Source: Curtobacterium sp. Leaf261 (GTDB taxonomy: Bacteria > Actinomycetota > Actinomycetes > Actinomycetales > Microbacteriaceae). Taken from it: a stretch of 64,000 nucleotides of DNA. Under the pieces are notes generated by a model. It did no database searches. It was not told where the DNA came from and saw only the letters and a program-made list of their open reading frames with translations. Position 1 is the first letter of the stretch; the number at the start of each line of letters is the position of its first letter. The position numbers and the translations under genes were made by a program. The DNA is taken from contig NZ_LMMJ01000007.1 in the NCBI RefSeq assembly GCF_001422205.1, forward strand, positions 248,870 to 312,869, read 5' to 3'. Of this stretch, positions 1 to 8,578 are shown piece by piece.

Positions 1-331
1 GGACGTCGTGGTCGCGTGCGAGCTTCACCCAGTTCCGGCGGGCCTCCGGCTGCACGTTCGTGGCGTCGATCACGGTGAGGAGTCCCGCACGGAGCCGATG
101 TGCGACGACGTACCGCAGGGCGTCGAACGCCGCCGGGGTCGCGGCCTGGTCGTTCTCGTCGTTGCTGACGAGCCCCCGGAAGAAGTCGCTCGACAGGGTC
201 TCGAAGTGCCCGAAGTGCGTCGCGGCGAACGTGGACTTGCCGGAGCCGCTCGTGCCCACGAGCAGCACGAGCGCCATGTCCGGGAGGTGCAGCTCGAGCG
301 GCTCGGTGGGGGTCGTGGTGACGTCGCTCAC
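1..331 (-). CDS. pnkp: Polynucleotide kinase-phosphatase Pnkp, N-terminal part (cut by window edge)
   Basis: Only the first 110 codons are present; the gene runs off the left edge. The start is GTG, overlapping the hen1 stop by 4 bp (GTGA). Residues 26-34 read GTSGSGKST, a P-loop, followed by a Ser-Asp pair and an NDEN segment as in the Pnkp kinase domain, and by VIDATN. In the known family Pnkp phosphorylates 5'-OH ends, removes 2',3'-phosphates and seals broken RNA, with Hen1 as its partner. The overlap with hen1 shows co-translation. The phosphatase and ligase domains lie outside the window, so full activity cannot be judged. Confidence 0.85.
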   Translation of the reverse strand, partial: MSDVTTTPTEPLELHLPDMALVLLVGTSGSGKSTFAATHFGHFETLSSDFFRGLVSNDENDQAATPAAFDALRYVVAHRLRAGLLTVIDATNVQPEARRNWVKLARDHDV

Positions 332-1812
332 GCGGCGGCCTCCGTTCGGGTCGTCGGGGACGAGCGCCGGAAGAGCGCCATCTGGGTCGGCGGTCCGACC
401 TCCGGGTCCGCGTCGCCGACCGGCCGGTACTCGACCGCGTACCCGTTCGCCGCGGCCACCCGCTCCGCCCAGGCGCGGAACTCGGACCTGGTCCACTCGA
501 ACCGGTGGTCGGTGTGCCGGAAGTGCCCGGCGTCGAGCGTCGGGAACCGGACGTTGTGGTCGGCGTTCGGGGTGGTGACGACGACGGCACCCGGCCGGGC
601 GGCACCGAACACCGAGGCCTCGAGCGCGGGGAGCCTCGACTCGTCGACGTGCTCGATGACCTCCATGAGCACGGCGGCGTCGAGCCCGGCGAGGCGGTCG
701 TCCACGTAGGTGACGGAGGACTGCACGAGCCTGATCCTCGCCCGCTCGGTGTCGCTCGCATCGTCGAGGTGCAGGCGTCGCTCGGCACGTGCGAGCTCGC
801 GGGGCGACACGTCCGCGCCGATGATCGTCGTGAAGGTGCGGTCGGCCATGAGCGGCACGAGGAGCGCACCTTCACCGCAGCCGATGTCGGCGACGGTGTG
901 CGCGCCGACGTCACGGAGCGCGGTGAGCACGGCGTCGGCGCGCCGGCGGTACAGCGGGACGGGTGCGTCCGCGACCGGCTCCGGGACCGCGGCCTGGGCT
1001 GCGGGGGCGACCCGTGCCTCCAGTCCGGCCGTGTCGGCGGCATCCGCGTCGAGGCCCAGCAGCCGGTCGGTGGCGTCCGCCACCATGCCCCGCTGGTGCG
1101 CGAGGTACCGCTCCGTGATGAGGTCACGGAGCGGGTGGTCCGCGAGCCAACCCTCACCGGCACGGAGGAGCTTGCGGACCTCGTCGTCACTCACCCAGTA
1201 GTGCTTGGCGTCGTCGAGCACCGGGAGGAGCACGTACAGCTGCCGGAGCGCCTGTCCGAGGCGGACGGACCCGGTCAGGGTGAGCCCGACCGTCGACGCC
1301 GGCCCCCACTCCGGACGGGTCGCGTCGAGGGGTGGACGGTCCTCGACCACCGTCCAGCCGAGCGGCGCGAAGAGCCGGGTGGCCAGCCCCTCACCGTCGG
1401 CGGACAGCGCACTCGGGACGCTCGTGAGCCGGATCTCGAGGTCCATCGGCGCCGCCGCACGCTCCGGCCGGGACTCGCTCCGACCACCCATCGCCGTCCG
1501 GAACACCTGGCCGATCGCGACCGCGAGCATCGACGACGACGCGTACGGGCGGTCGTTGACGTACTGCGACAGCGCCTCGGCGTCACCGCCGAACCGTTGG
1601 CTCCGTGCGAGTCCGACCGGGTCGACCTCGAGCAGCAGCGCAGCGGTGCACTCCTCGGAGGTCGCCGACGGGTAGAACACGTGCGCCTCCCCGACGCTCA
1701 GCGAGAACTGCTGTGCGCGGGCCGGGTGCTTGTGCAGGAGGTGACTGAGGTCGAGCGCGTCGACGTCGGCAGATGCTCCGACGGCGCCTCGGGTGGTGAT
1801 GGTGACGAGCAC
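328..1812 (-). CDS. hen1: 3'-terminal RNA ribose 2'-O-methyltransferase Hen1
   Basis: 494 aa, about the usual bacterial Hen1 length. It methylates the 2'-OH at the repair junction of cleaved RNA so that the repaired RNA resists a second cut. The N-terminal half (with a LLHKHP motif near residue 27, typical of the family) is the part known to activate Pnkp ligase. The C-terminal half is a SAM methyltransferase: ADIGCGEG at 308-315 binds SAM, and EVIEHVD at 384-390 plus later His residues form the Hen1 metal site. I chose GTG at 1812, preceded by AAGGGGAA, since the protein then starts MLVTITT as in homologues; the open frame further upstream is a shadow of tsaE. Its stop overlaps pnkp. Confidence 0.92.
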   Translation of the reverse strand: MLVTITTRGAVGASADVDALDLSHLLHKHPARAQQFSLSVGEAHVFYPSATSEECTAALLLEVDPVGLARSQRFGGDAEALSQYVNDRPYASSSMLAVAIGQVFRTAMGGRSESRPERAAAPMDLEIRLTSVPSALSADGEGLATRLFAPLGWTVVEDRPPLDATRPEWGPASTVGLTLTGSVRLGQALRQLYVLLPVLDDAKHYWVSDDEVRKLLRAGEGWLADHPLRDLITERYLAHQRGMVADATDRLLGLDADAADTAGLEARVAPAAQAAVPEPVADAPVPLYRRRADAVLTALRDVGAHTVADIGCGEGALLVPLMADRTFTTIIGADVSPRELARAERRLHLDDASDTERARIRLVQSSVTYVDDRLAGLDAAVLMEVIEHVDESRLPALEASVFGAARPGAVVVTTPNADHNVRFPTLDAGHFRHTDHRFEWTRSEFRAWAERVAAANGYAVEYRPVGDADPEVGPPTQMALFRRSSPTTRTEAAA

Positions 1813-1859
1813 TGCGGTGGTTCCCCTTGTCGGACGTCCCACGATCGTAGGGCAGCGCG

Positions 1860-2366
1860 TCAGATCGCGATGCCCTCCCAACGGGGGCCGATGCCGGTGA
1901 CGACGACCCTGCGGGGCTCGTCGGGGACGTCGTCCGGGTCGAGGTCGGGATCGTCGACGTCGGAGTCGGCATCCGCGCCCGTCGCCCGCGAGATCTCCAC
2001 GTCCAGCACGTTCTCCGACACCCCGTCCACCATCCCGCGCCCCCACTCCACGACCACGATCGCCCCGTCCCAGTCGAGGTCGAGGTCGTCGAGCTCGACG
2101 GGGTCGGACAGCCGGTAGGCATCGACGTGCACGAGGTCCGGCCCCGCCGCCGTGGGATGGGTCCGAGCGAGCACGAACGTCGGGCTCGACACCTGCCCGC
2201 GAGCACCGAGTGCCGCCCCGAGTCCGCGGGTCATCGTGGTCTTGCCGGCGCCGAGCGGCCCGGTCAGGACGACGAGGTCCCCGGCCCGGAGCACCGCTGC
2301 GAGCCGAGCCCCGAGCTCCCCCATCGCGGCGGTGCCGTCCACCCGTTCGTCGAGCAGCAGGGTCAT
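1860..2366 (-). CDS. tsaE: tRNA threonylcarbamoyladenosine biosynthesis ATPase TsaE
   Basis: 168 aa P-loop ATPase that works with TsaB/TsaD to make t6A37 in ANN-decoding tRNAs. GPLGAGKTT at residues 36-44 is Walker A, SSPTF follows as in the family, and VEWGRG lies in the C-terminal half. An Asp-rich insert (about residues 128-152) follows the core and is unusual. The ATG overlaps the stop of the upstream alanine racemase by 4 bp (ATGA). In many actinobacteria tsaB, rimI and tsaD come next; here hen1-pnkp follows after 47 bp instead. Confidence 0.93.
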   Translation of the reverse strand: MTLLLDERVDGTAAMGELGARLAAVLRAGDLVVLTGPLGAGKTTMTRGLGAALGARGQVSSPTFVLARTHPTAAGPDLVHVDAYRLSDPVELDDLDLDWDGAIVVVEWGRGMVDGVSENVLDVEISRATGADADSDVDDPDLDPDDVPDEPRRVVVTGIGPRWEGIAI

Positions 2367-3502
2367 GGTCGGTCGTCCGTGTGCCGTTCGCCGACGTGCA
2401 CCCGTGGGACGCGACCACCGATACGGCAGACGATCTCCTCGCCGATCGTGTCGAGCGCGACACCCCACTCGAGGACCGTCATCTCGCCGCGGTCGCCGGT
2501 CCCGAAGAGCACGACGGTGTCGCCGACCCGCACGTCGTCGTCCCCGACGTCGACGAGGAACTGGTCCATCGCGATCCGACCCGCGACGGGGTACCTGACG
2601 CCGTTGATCGCCACCTCGATGCGATCCTGCGCGAGGCGGGGCAGACCGTCCGCGTACCCGAACGGCACGAGCGCGAGCGTCGTCTCCGTGTCGGTGCGGT
2701 ACGTGTAGTCGTACGAGACCCCGGTCCCGACGGGCACACGCTTCGTCTTGGCCACCGACGCCTCGACCGTCATGACGGGGCGGAGCCCGAGGTCGGCGGC
2801 GCTCACCCCGTCCGCCCCGGGGATGCCGAACAGGTTCGCGCCCATCCGGACCATGTCGTACCGGAACTCCGGTCGTTCGAGCCCGGCGAGGCTCGCGGCG
2901 ACGTGCCGCATCCGGATGTCGAGCCCGGCGTCCTCGGCTGCCTCCACCAGGTCGTCGAACGTCCGGACGGCGGCGCTGTCGTCGTCGTCCGAGGCCTCGG
3001 CGAGGTGCGTGTAGGCCGCGACCACCTCGATCGAGCCGTCGCGGACCGCGGCGAGCGCAGCCTGCACGAGCGTCGGCCAGTCCTCGGCGGTCGCACCGTC
3101 GCGGTGCAGCCCGGAGTCGACGCCGAGGTGCACGCGGGCCGGACGCTGGTCGACGGCCTCGACGATCCGCGCGAGTTCGTCCACGTTCGAGATCCCGAGG
3201 TCGACACCGGAGTCGACGGCGTCACGGAAGTCCAGGCCCGCGTCGTGCTGCCAGGTGAAGAGCCGGACGTCCTCGCCGATGCCGACGGACCGGAGCCGCA
3301 GCGCCGCCTCGACCGTGAGCACCCCGATCCAGCGGATGCCGGCGTCGACGGCGGCGCGCGCGACCTCCTCGATCCCGTGTCCGTACGCGTCGGCCTTCAT
3401 GATCGCCATGACCTCGACGGGGTCCATCCAGTCGCGGACCCGGTCGATGTTCGACCGGTAGGCGTCGAGGTCGACGACGGCCTCGCGGAGCGGCGCGCTC
3501 AC
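2363..3502 (-). CDS. alr: Alanine racemase, second (downstream) copy
   Basis: 379 aa fold-type III PLP enzyme for L-Ala/D-Ala interconversion, feeding peptidoglycan synthesis. The PLP lysine is K36 in MKADAYGHG. The catalytic Tyr is in GVSYDYT, the ring-nitrogen Arg is in VRMGANLFG, and the canonical C-terminal GRIAMDQ is kept. The GTG start overlaps the stop of the upstream paralogue (GTGA) and the stop overlaps tsaE (ATGA), so the three genes are one translational unit. It differs clearly from the upstream copy, so this is not a recent duplication. Which copy supplies D-Ala, and whether one acts on another amino acid, cannot be told from sequence. Confidence 0.9.
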   Translation of the reverse strand: MSAPLREAVVDLDAYRSNIDRVRDWMDPVEVMAIMKADAYGHGIEEVARAAVDAGIRWIGVLTVEAALRLRSVGIGEDVRLFTWQHDAGLDFRDAVDSGVDLGISNVDELARIVEAVDQRPARVHLGVDSGLHRDGATAEDWPTLVQAALAAVRDGSIEVVAAYTHLAEASDDDDSAAVRTFDDLVEAAEDAGLDIRMRHVAASLAGLERPEFRYDMVRMGANLFGIPGADGVSAADLGLRPVMTVEASVAKTKRVPVGTGVSYDYTYRTDTETTLALVPFGYADGLPRLAQDRIEVAINGVRYPVAGRIAMDQFLVDVGDDDVRVGDTVVLFGTGDRGEMTVLEWGVALDTIGEEIVCRIGGRVPRVHVGERHTDDRP

Positions 3503-4611
3503 AGTGTCCTCCGCTCGAGCAGTCGGCCGAGTCGGGCGACCACCTCGTAGTTGATGGTGCCGATCGCGTCGGCCCACTCCTCCACCGCGGGGACACCGGT
3601 CGCCGGGTCGCCCCAGAGCACCACCTCGTCGCCCACCCGGACGTCGGCGTCCCCGATGTCAACGTGCATGGCGTTCATCGCGACGCGGCCGACCACCGGG
3701 AACCGCTGCCCCCCGATCGACACCGAGACACGGTTGCCGTACGCCCGGTCGAACCCGTCGGCGTACCCGAGTCCGATGATCGCGAGCGTGGTGTCGGTGG
3801 ACGCGCGGTGCGTGTAACCGTAGCTGACACCCTCGCCCGCGCGCACCCGCACAGTCCGGAGCACCGACGCCGTCACGGTCATCGCGGGTCGGAGTCCGAG
3901 GTCGGCCGACGTCCGGCCCGCGAACGGACTGAGGCCGTACAGCGCGATGCCGACGCGTGCCAGGTCGCGACGTGTCTCCGGGACGGCGAGGCTGGCCGCG
4001 CTCGCGGCGAGGTGCACGATCTCGGGGACGATGCCGTGTGCGGCCAGACCGTCGAGGGCACGCCGGAGCGTGGCGTCCTGCTCGAGGTCGTCGTCGCGGG
4101 ACGCGTTCGCGAGGTGCGACATGACCCCCTCGATCCGGGTGCGCTCACCGCGCCGCTGCAGGGACCCGGCGGCGTCGAAGAGCTCCGCCCACTCGGACTC
4201 CACGGCGCCGTTGCGGCTGAGGCCGGTGTCGATGACGAGGTGCACCGACGAGACCTCGGCGGCCACCGCGGCGTTCAGCTGGTCGACGCTCGACACGGCG
4301 GGAGTGATGTTCTCCGCGGCGGCCCGCTCGAAGTCCTCGTCCGGCGCGTGCAGCCAGGCCAGGATGCGGACGTCGATCCCGCCGTCGCGCAGCGCGAGTG
4401 CCTCGTCGATGTCCGCGACACCGAGCCACTCCGCGCCGGCGTCGACGAAGGCCTGTGCAGCATGGAGTGCGCCGTGGCCGTACGCGTCGGCCTTGACGAC
4501 CGCGATCACGCCGGACGGTGCCACCTGGTCGGCGACCGTCGCGTAGTTGGCGATCAACGCCTCCCGGTCGACGCTGATCCCCGTGAACGCGACGTTCCTG
4601 TGGTCGCTCAT
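3499..4611 (-). CDS. alr: Alanine racemase, first (upstream) copy
   Basis: 370 aa, same family as the next gene. PLP lysine K40 in VKADAYGHG, substrate-binding Arg in DTGLSRNG, ring-nitrogen Arg in ARVGIALYG and catalytic Tyr in GVSYGYT are all present. The usual C-terminal M-D-Q near the active site reads GRVAMNAMHVDIGD, so Asp-Gln is replaced by Asn-Ala; this may change substrate choice. The start is taken at MSDHRN because upstream codons are arginine-rich shadow. A palindromic-repeat half-site lies just upstream at 4649-4664. Confidence 0.9.
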   Translation of the reverse strand: MSDHRNVAFTGISVDREALIANYATVADQVAPSGVIAVVKADAYGHGALHAAQAFVDAGAEWLGVADIDEALALRDGGIDVRILAWLHAPDEDFERAAAENITPAVSSVDQLNAAVAAEVSSVHLVIDTGLSRNGAVESEWAELFDAAGSLQRRGERTRIEGVMSHLANASRDDDLEQDATLRRALDGLAAHGIVPEIVHLAASAASLAVPETRRDLARVGIALYGLSPFAGRTSADLGLRPAMTVTASVLRTVRVRAGEGVSYGYTHRASTDTTLAIIGLGYADGFDRAYGNRVSVSIGGQRFPVVGRVAMNAMHVDIGDADVRVGDEVVLWGDPATGVPAVEEWADAIGTINYEVVARLGRLLERRTL

Positions 4612-4648
4612 GCGCGTCGGCCCACGTCGTGCGCGTGGTCGCGCGGAT

Positions 4649-4664
4649 CGGACGGGAGGCACGG
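4649..4664. repeat. Palindromic intergenic element, half-site
   Basis: CGGACGGGAGGCACGG matches the left arm of the dispersed element described at 20030-20075. It lies 42 bp beyond the acpS stop. The right arm is not recognisable. Confidence 0.55.
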
Positions 4665-4705
4665 ATGCAGCCGCGCGCATCGGCGCGGCTCCGGCAAGTG
4701 GCTGG

Positions 4706-5086
4706 TCACGAAACCCCTTCGGTTCCCTCGATCACGACGAACGCCGTCGCGATCGGTCCATCGTGCGACAACGACAGGTGCACCGCACGCACGCCACGCG
4801 CGTCGGCCACGGCCTGCGCGCCGGAGTGCAGCGTCAGCGACGGTTTGCGCTGGTCGTCGGCGACGACCTCGAGCTCCTGCCAGCTCAGTCCCGCGCTCGA
4901 CCCGAAGGCCTTGATGAGCGCCTCCTTGGCGGCGAACCGGGCGGCCAGCGACGCGACCGGCCGGAGCTCGCCGTCGCGGACGAGCTCCGCGGGCGTGAAC
5001 AGGCGGGTGCGGAGTGCCGGTGTGCGCTCGAGGACGCCGGCGAACCGCGCCAGGTCCACCACGTCGACACCGATGCCGAGGATCAC
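4706..5086 (-). CDS. acpS: Holo-[acyl-carrier-protein] synthase
   Basis: 126 aa, normal AcpS length. It transfers the 4'-phosphopantetheine arm of CoA to apo-ACP for fatty acid synthesis. Start GIGVDVVDLARF carries the Mg-binding Asp (D8), and FAAKEALIKAFG carries the conserved Glu (E55); HLSLSHDG near the C-terminus is the third family motif. It begins 9 bp after the glmS stop, so it is probably co-transcribed with glmS. coaA, which makes the CoA precursor, lies nearby at 7610. Confidence 0.96.
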   Translation of the reverse strand: MILGIGVDVVDLARFAGVLERTPALRTRLFTPAELVRDGELRPVASLAARFAAKEALIKAFGSSAGLSWQELEVVADDQRKPSLTLHSGAQAVADARGVRAVHLSLSHDGPIATAFVVIEGTEGVS

Positions 5087-5095
5087 GGGACTGCG

Positions 5096-6943
5096 CTACT
5101 CGACGGTGACCGACTTGGCGAGGTTCCGCGGCTGGTCCACGTCGAGGCCCTTCGCCGCCGCGAGCTCCATGCCGAACATGTGCAGTGGAGCCACCGCGAG
5201 GAGCGGCTCGAACAGGGGTGCCGCGACCGGGATCCGCAGGACCTCGTCGGCGTACGGCAGGACCGCTGCGTCGCCCTCCTCCGCGATCGCGATGACCCGG
5301 GCACCGCGAGCGCGGATCTCCTGGATGTTCGAGACGACCTTCGGGTGCAGCGACCGGGCGTCCCGCGGACTCGGCACGATCACGAAGACGATCTGCCCCG
5401 GTTCGATGAGCGCGATCGGACCGTGCTTCAGCTCACCGGCGGCGAATCCCTCGGCGTGGATGTAGGCGAGCTCCTTGAGCTTCAGCGCGCCCTCGAGGGC
5501 GATCGGGTACCCGACGTGCCTGCCGAGGAACAGTACCGAGCGGGTGTCCGCCATCCACTTCGCGAGTTCGCTGACCCGGCCGGCGTCCGCGATGACCTGC
5601 GAGAGCTTGTCCGGCAGCGCCTCGAGCTCGGCGACCTGCTCGGCGATCTGCTCGCCGGCCATGGTCCCGCGGATCGTCGCGAGGTGGAGCCCGAGCAGGT
5701 AGAGCGCGACGCCCTGCGCGAGGAACGCCTTGGTCGACGCGACCGCGACCTCGGGGCCGGCGTGCGTGTAGATCACGGCGTCGGACTCCCGGGGGATCGT
5801 CGCGCCCTGGGTGTTGCAGATCGAGAGCACCTGGGCGCCCTGCTCCCGGGCGTACTTGACGGCCATCAGCGTGTCCATCGTCTCGCCGGACTGGCTGATC
5901 GAGACGACGAGCGTGCGGGCGTCGAGCACCGGGTCGCGGTACCGGAACTCGTGCGCGAGCTCGACCTCGACGGGGATCCGGGCCCACTGCTCGATGGCGT
6001 ACTTGCCGAGGATGCCCGCGTAGGCCGCCGTGCCGCAGGCGATCACGATGACACGGTCGACGGTCGCGAGCCGCTCCTGGATGGGCTCGAGGTCCGTGAG
6101 GGTCACCGCACCGTCGTGGACCCGGCCGAGCAGGGTGTTCCGCACGGCATCGGGCTCCTCGCTGATCTCCTTCGCCATGAAGCTCGACCAGCCGCCCTTG
6201 TCCGCCGCCGAGGCGTCCCAGGAGACTTCGAACTCGGTGGCCTCCGCGGGCGCGCCGTCGAAGTCGACCACCGTGACGGAGTCCGGGCGGATCGTGACGA
6301 TCTGGTCCTGGCCGATCGCGAGCGCACGCTGCGTGTACGACACGAACGCGGCGACGTCGGAGCCGAAGAAGTTCTCCCCGTCGCCGAGGCCGACCACCAG
6401 CGGGGAGTTCCGGCGAGCGCCGACGACGACACCGGGCTGGTCGGCGTGGATCGCGAGCAACGTGAAGGCGCCGTCGAGCCGCGCGACGGTCCGCCGCATC
6501 GCCTCGGTGATGTCGTGCACCTGTCGGAACTCCCGCGCGACGAGGTGTGCGGCGACCTCGCTGTCGGTCTCGCTGAGGAACTCGACGCCCTCGGCGACCA
6601 GCTCGTCCCGGAGCGGGGCGAAGTTCTCGATGATGCCGTTGTGGATGAGCGCGAGACGGCCGCCGTCAGCGAGGTGCGGGTGCGCGTTGCCGTCGGTCGG
6701 GCCGCCGTGCGTCGCCCAGCGCGTGTGGCCGATCCCGGTGCCGCCGTCGGTCATCGGGTCCTCGGCGAGGTCGTCGGCGAGCACCCGGAGTTTGCCGGCG
6801 CGCTTCCGGGACTCCAGGCGTCCGTCGGGGTCGATCACCGCGACACCGGCCGAGTCGTACCCGCGGTACTCGAGTCGGCGGAGTCCACCGAGGAGGACCT
6901 CCACGCTGCTGTTCTTGCCGACGTACCCGACGATCCCACACAT
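5096..6943 (-). CDS. glmS: Glutamine--fructose-6-phosphate aminotransferase (isomerizing)
   Basis: 615 aa, standard length. It makes glucosamine-6-phosphate from fructose-6-phosphate and glutamine, the entry step to UDP-GlcNAc. MCGIVGYVG places the catalytic Cys at position 2, exposed after Met removal. The glutaminase domain covers about 1-220, then two SIS isomerase domains, ending in PRNLAKSVTVE as in the family. The start at 6943 is fixed by the catalytic Cys, so 18 upstream in-frame codons are left out. glmM, the next enzyme of the pathway, is 1.6 kb away on the same strand. Confidence 0.97.
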   Translation of the reverse strand: MCGIVGYVGKNSSVEVLLGGLRRLEYRGYDSAGVAVIDPDGRLESRKRAGKLRVLADDLAEDPMTDGGTGIGHTRWATHGGPTDGNAHPHLADGGRLALIHNGIIENFAPLRDELVAEGVEFLSETDSEVAAHLVAREFRQVHDITEAMRRTVARLDGAFTLLAIHADQPGVVVGARRNSPLVVGLGDGENFFGSDVAAFVSYTQRALAIGQDQIVTIRPDSVTVVDFDGAPAEATEFEVSWDASAADKGGWSSFMAKEISEEPDAVRNTLLGRVHDGAVTLTDLEPIQERLATVDRVIVIACGTAAYAGILGKYAIEQWARIPVEVELAHEFRYRDPVLDARTLVVSISQSGETMDTLMAVKYAREQGAQVLSICNTQGATIPRESDAVIYTHAGPEVAVASTKAFLAQGVALYLLGLHLATIRGTMAGEQIAEQVAELEALPDKLSQVIADAGRVSELAKWMADTRSVLFLGRHVGYPIALEGALKLKELAYIHAEGFAAGELKHGPIALIEPGQIVFVIVPSPRDARSLHPKVVSNIQEIRARGARVIAIAEEGDAAVLPYADEVLRIPVAAPLFEPLLAVAPLHMFGMELAAAKGLDVDQPRNLAKSVTVE

Positions 6944-7025
6944 GCCGACGATCCTATGGTGCCCGTGACCGAGAACCCGCCCAGAGGGGTGCGCCATGGC
7001 AGTCCGGCGGGGTTAGCGTGCAGAC

Positions 7026-7508
7026 ATGACCCTCGCCGAGATCCCGATCACCACGCTCAAGGGCGGCACCACCACCTTCGGCGAGTACGCCGACAAGGTC
7101 GTGCTCGTCGTCAACGTCGCATCCCGCTGCGGGCTCGCGCCCCAGTACGAGCAGCTCGAGGAGCTCCAGAAGACCTACGGGGACCGCGGGTTCACCGTGC
7201 TCGGCTTCCCGAGCAACCAGTTCCTGCAGGAGCTCGGGTCGGCCGAGGCGATCGAGGAGTACTGCTCCACCACCTGGGGAGTCACCTTCCCGATGTCCGA
7301 GAAGGTCAAGGTGAACGGCCGCGGCGCGCACCCGCTGTACCAGGAGCTCAAGAAGACCCCGGATGCCTCGGGCAAGGCCGGTCGCGTGGCCTGGAACTTC
7401 GAGAAGTTCCTCGTGACGCCGTCCGGCGAGGTCAAGCGCTTCCGCCCGCAGACCAAGCCGGACGCACCGGAGATCGTCGAGGCAATCGAGGCGGCACTCC
7501 CCGCCTGA
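7026..7508 (+). CDS. Glutathione peroxidase-family thiol peroxidase (Cys type)
   Basis: 160 aa thioredoxin-fold peroxidase, usual length. The peroxidatic residue is Cys35 in NVASRCG, where animal enzymes carry selenocysteine; FPSNQF and WNFEKF supply the Gln and Trp of the catalytic set. Bacterial Cys enzymes of this family mostly use thioredoxin, and actinobacteria lack glutathione, so a thioredoxin- or mycothiol-linked peroxidase is the likely role (inference). It is divergent from glmS with an 82-bp gap. A palindromic repeat lies 27 bp after the stop. Confidence 0.93.
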   Translation: MTLAEIPITTLKGGTTTFGEYADKVVLVVNVASRCGLAPQYEQLEELQKTYGDRGFTVLGFPSNQFLQELGSAEAIEEYCSTTWGVTFPMSEKVKVNGRGAHPLYQELKKTPDASGKAGRVAWNFEKFLVTPSGEVKRFRPQTKPDAPEIVEAIEAALPA

Positions 7509-7534
7509 GCGGGTGACCGGGCGCGAGCGCGCAC

Positions 7535-7578
7535 CGGACGGGAGGCACGGGTCGGGCCCGCACCGTGCCTCCCGGCCG
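7535..7578. repeat. Palindromic intergenic element
   Basis: Arms CGGACGGGAGGCACGG and its near-complement CACCGTGCCTCCCGGCC around a GC-rich loop. It lies between the gpx stop and coaA start. See the finding on this family. Confidence 0.75.
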
Positions 7579-7609
7579 TTCCCGCACCGACCCGGTTACG
7601 CTCGATCCC

Positions 7610-8557
7610 ATGCCCAACGCGCACGCGGACACCGCTCGGCACGCCACCCCGTTCGTCGAGATCGACCGCGGCGAGTGGGCGGGCCTGGCGCCGTCGCAGC
7701 ACCTCGCGCTCACCGAGACCGAGATCGTGCAGCTCCGCGGGCTCGGCGACCGGCTCGACATGCAGGAGGTCCAGGACGTCTACCTGCCCCTCTCCCGCCT
7801 GCTGAACCTCTACGCGGCCGGAGCGCGGGACCTGCACGCGCAGACGAGCCGGTTCCTCGGGGAGCGGGCGCAACCGACCCCGTTCGTGATCGGCGTCGCG
7901 GGGTCGGTGGCCGTCGGCAAGTCGACCGTCGCGCGGCTGCTCCGCGAGCTCACGAAGCGGTGGGAGGACACCCCGCGGGTCGAGCTCGTCACCACGGACG
8001 GGTTCCTGTACCCGAACGCCGAGCTCGAGCGGCGCGGCATCATGGACCGCAAGGGGTTCCCGGAGTCGTACGACCGCCGCGGTCTGCTGCGGTTCGTCAG
8101 CCAGGTGAAGAGCGGCGCCGCGGAGGTGCGCGCCCCGTACTACTCGCACCTGCGCTACGACATCGTCCCCGACGCCGAGATCGTCGTCCGTCAGCCGGAC
8201 GTGCTGATCGTCGAGGGCCTCAACGTGCTCGCGCCGCCGGTGCACGGCCGTCTGGCGCTGAGCGACCTGTTCGACTTCACGATCTACGTCGACGCGAAGA
8301 CCCGCGACATCGAGTCCTGGTACGTCGACCGGTTCCTCGCCCTGCAGGAGGAGGCGTTCGCGAACCCGGACTCGTTCTTCCACCGGTTCGCGGCGCTGTC
8401 CCGCGAGGACGCCGTGCGCACCGCGACCGACGTCTGGCGTGCGATCAACGAGCCGAACCTGGTCGAGAACGTGCTCCCCACGCGCTCCCGCGCCACCCTC
8501 GTGCTGAAGAAGGGCGCGAACCACAAGGTGCACAGCGTCCTGCTCCGCAAGATCTGA
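7610..8557 (+). CDS. coaA: Pantothenate kinase, type I
   Basis: 315 aa, the length of bacterial type I PanK. It phosphorylates pantothenate, the first step of CoA synthesis, and is usually feedback-inhibited by Co[13 protein letters not shown] at residues 95-106 is Walker [12 protein letters not shown] and the following GFPESYD are type I signatures. The start is the ATG before [10 protein letters not shown], 32 bp after a palindromic element. It converges on glmM with a gap of only 21 bp. Confidence 0.96.
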   Translation: MPNAHADTARHATPFVEIDRGEWAGLAPSQHLALTETEIVQLRGLGDRLDMQEVQDVYLPLSRLLNLYAAGARDLHAQTSRFLGERAQPTPFVIGVAGSVAVGKSTVARLLRELTKRWEDTPRVELVTTDGFLYPNAELERRGIMDRKGFPESYDRRGLLRFVSQVKSGAAEVRAPYYSHLRYDIVPDAEIVVRQPDVLIVEGLNVLAPPVHGRLALSDLFDFTIYVDAKTRDIESWYVDRFLALQEEAFANPDSFFHRFAALSREDAVRTATDVWRAINEPNLVENVLPTRSRATLVLKKGANHKVHSVLLRKI

Positions 8558-8578
8558 CCCGTCCCTCGTTCCCCGGGG

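Noticed and set aside
1813-2463. N-terminal extension of Hen1 to an upstream ATG at 2463
   Set aside because: The extra 217 residues are an out-of-frame shadow of tsaE; the GTG at 1812 gives the family N-terminus.
4547-7516. 989-codon plus-strand frame over acpS and glmS
   Set aside because: Asp/Arg/Val-rich shadow; glmS and acpS motifs are on the minus strand.
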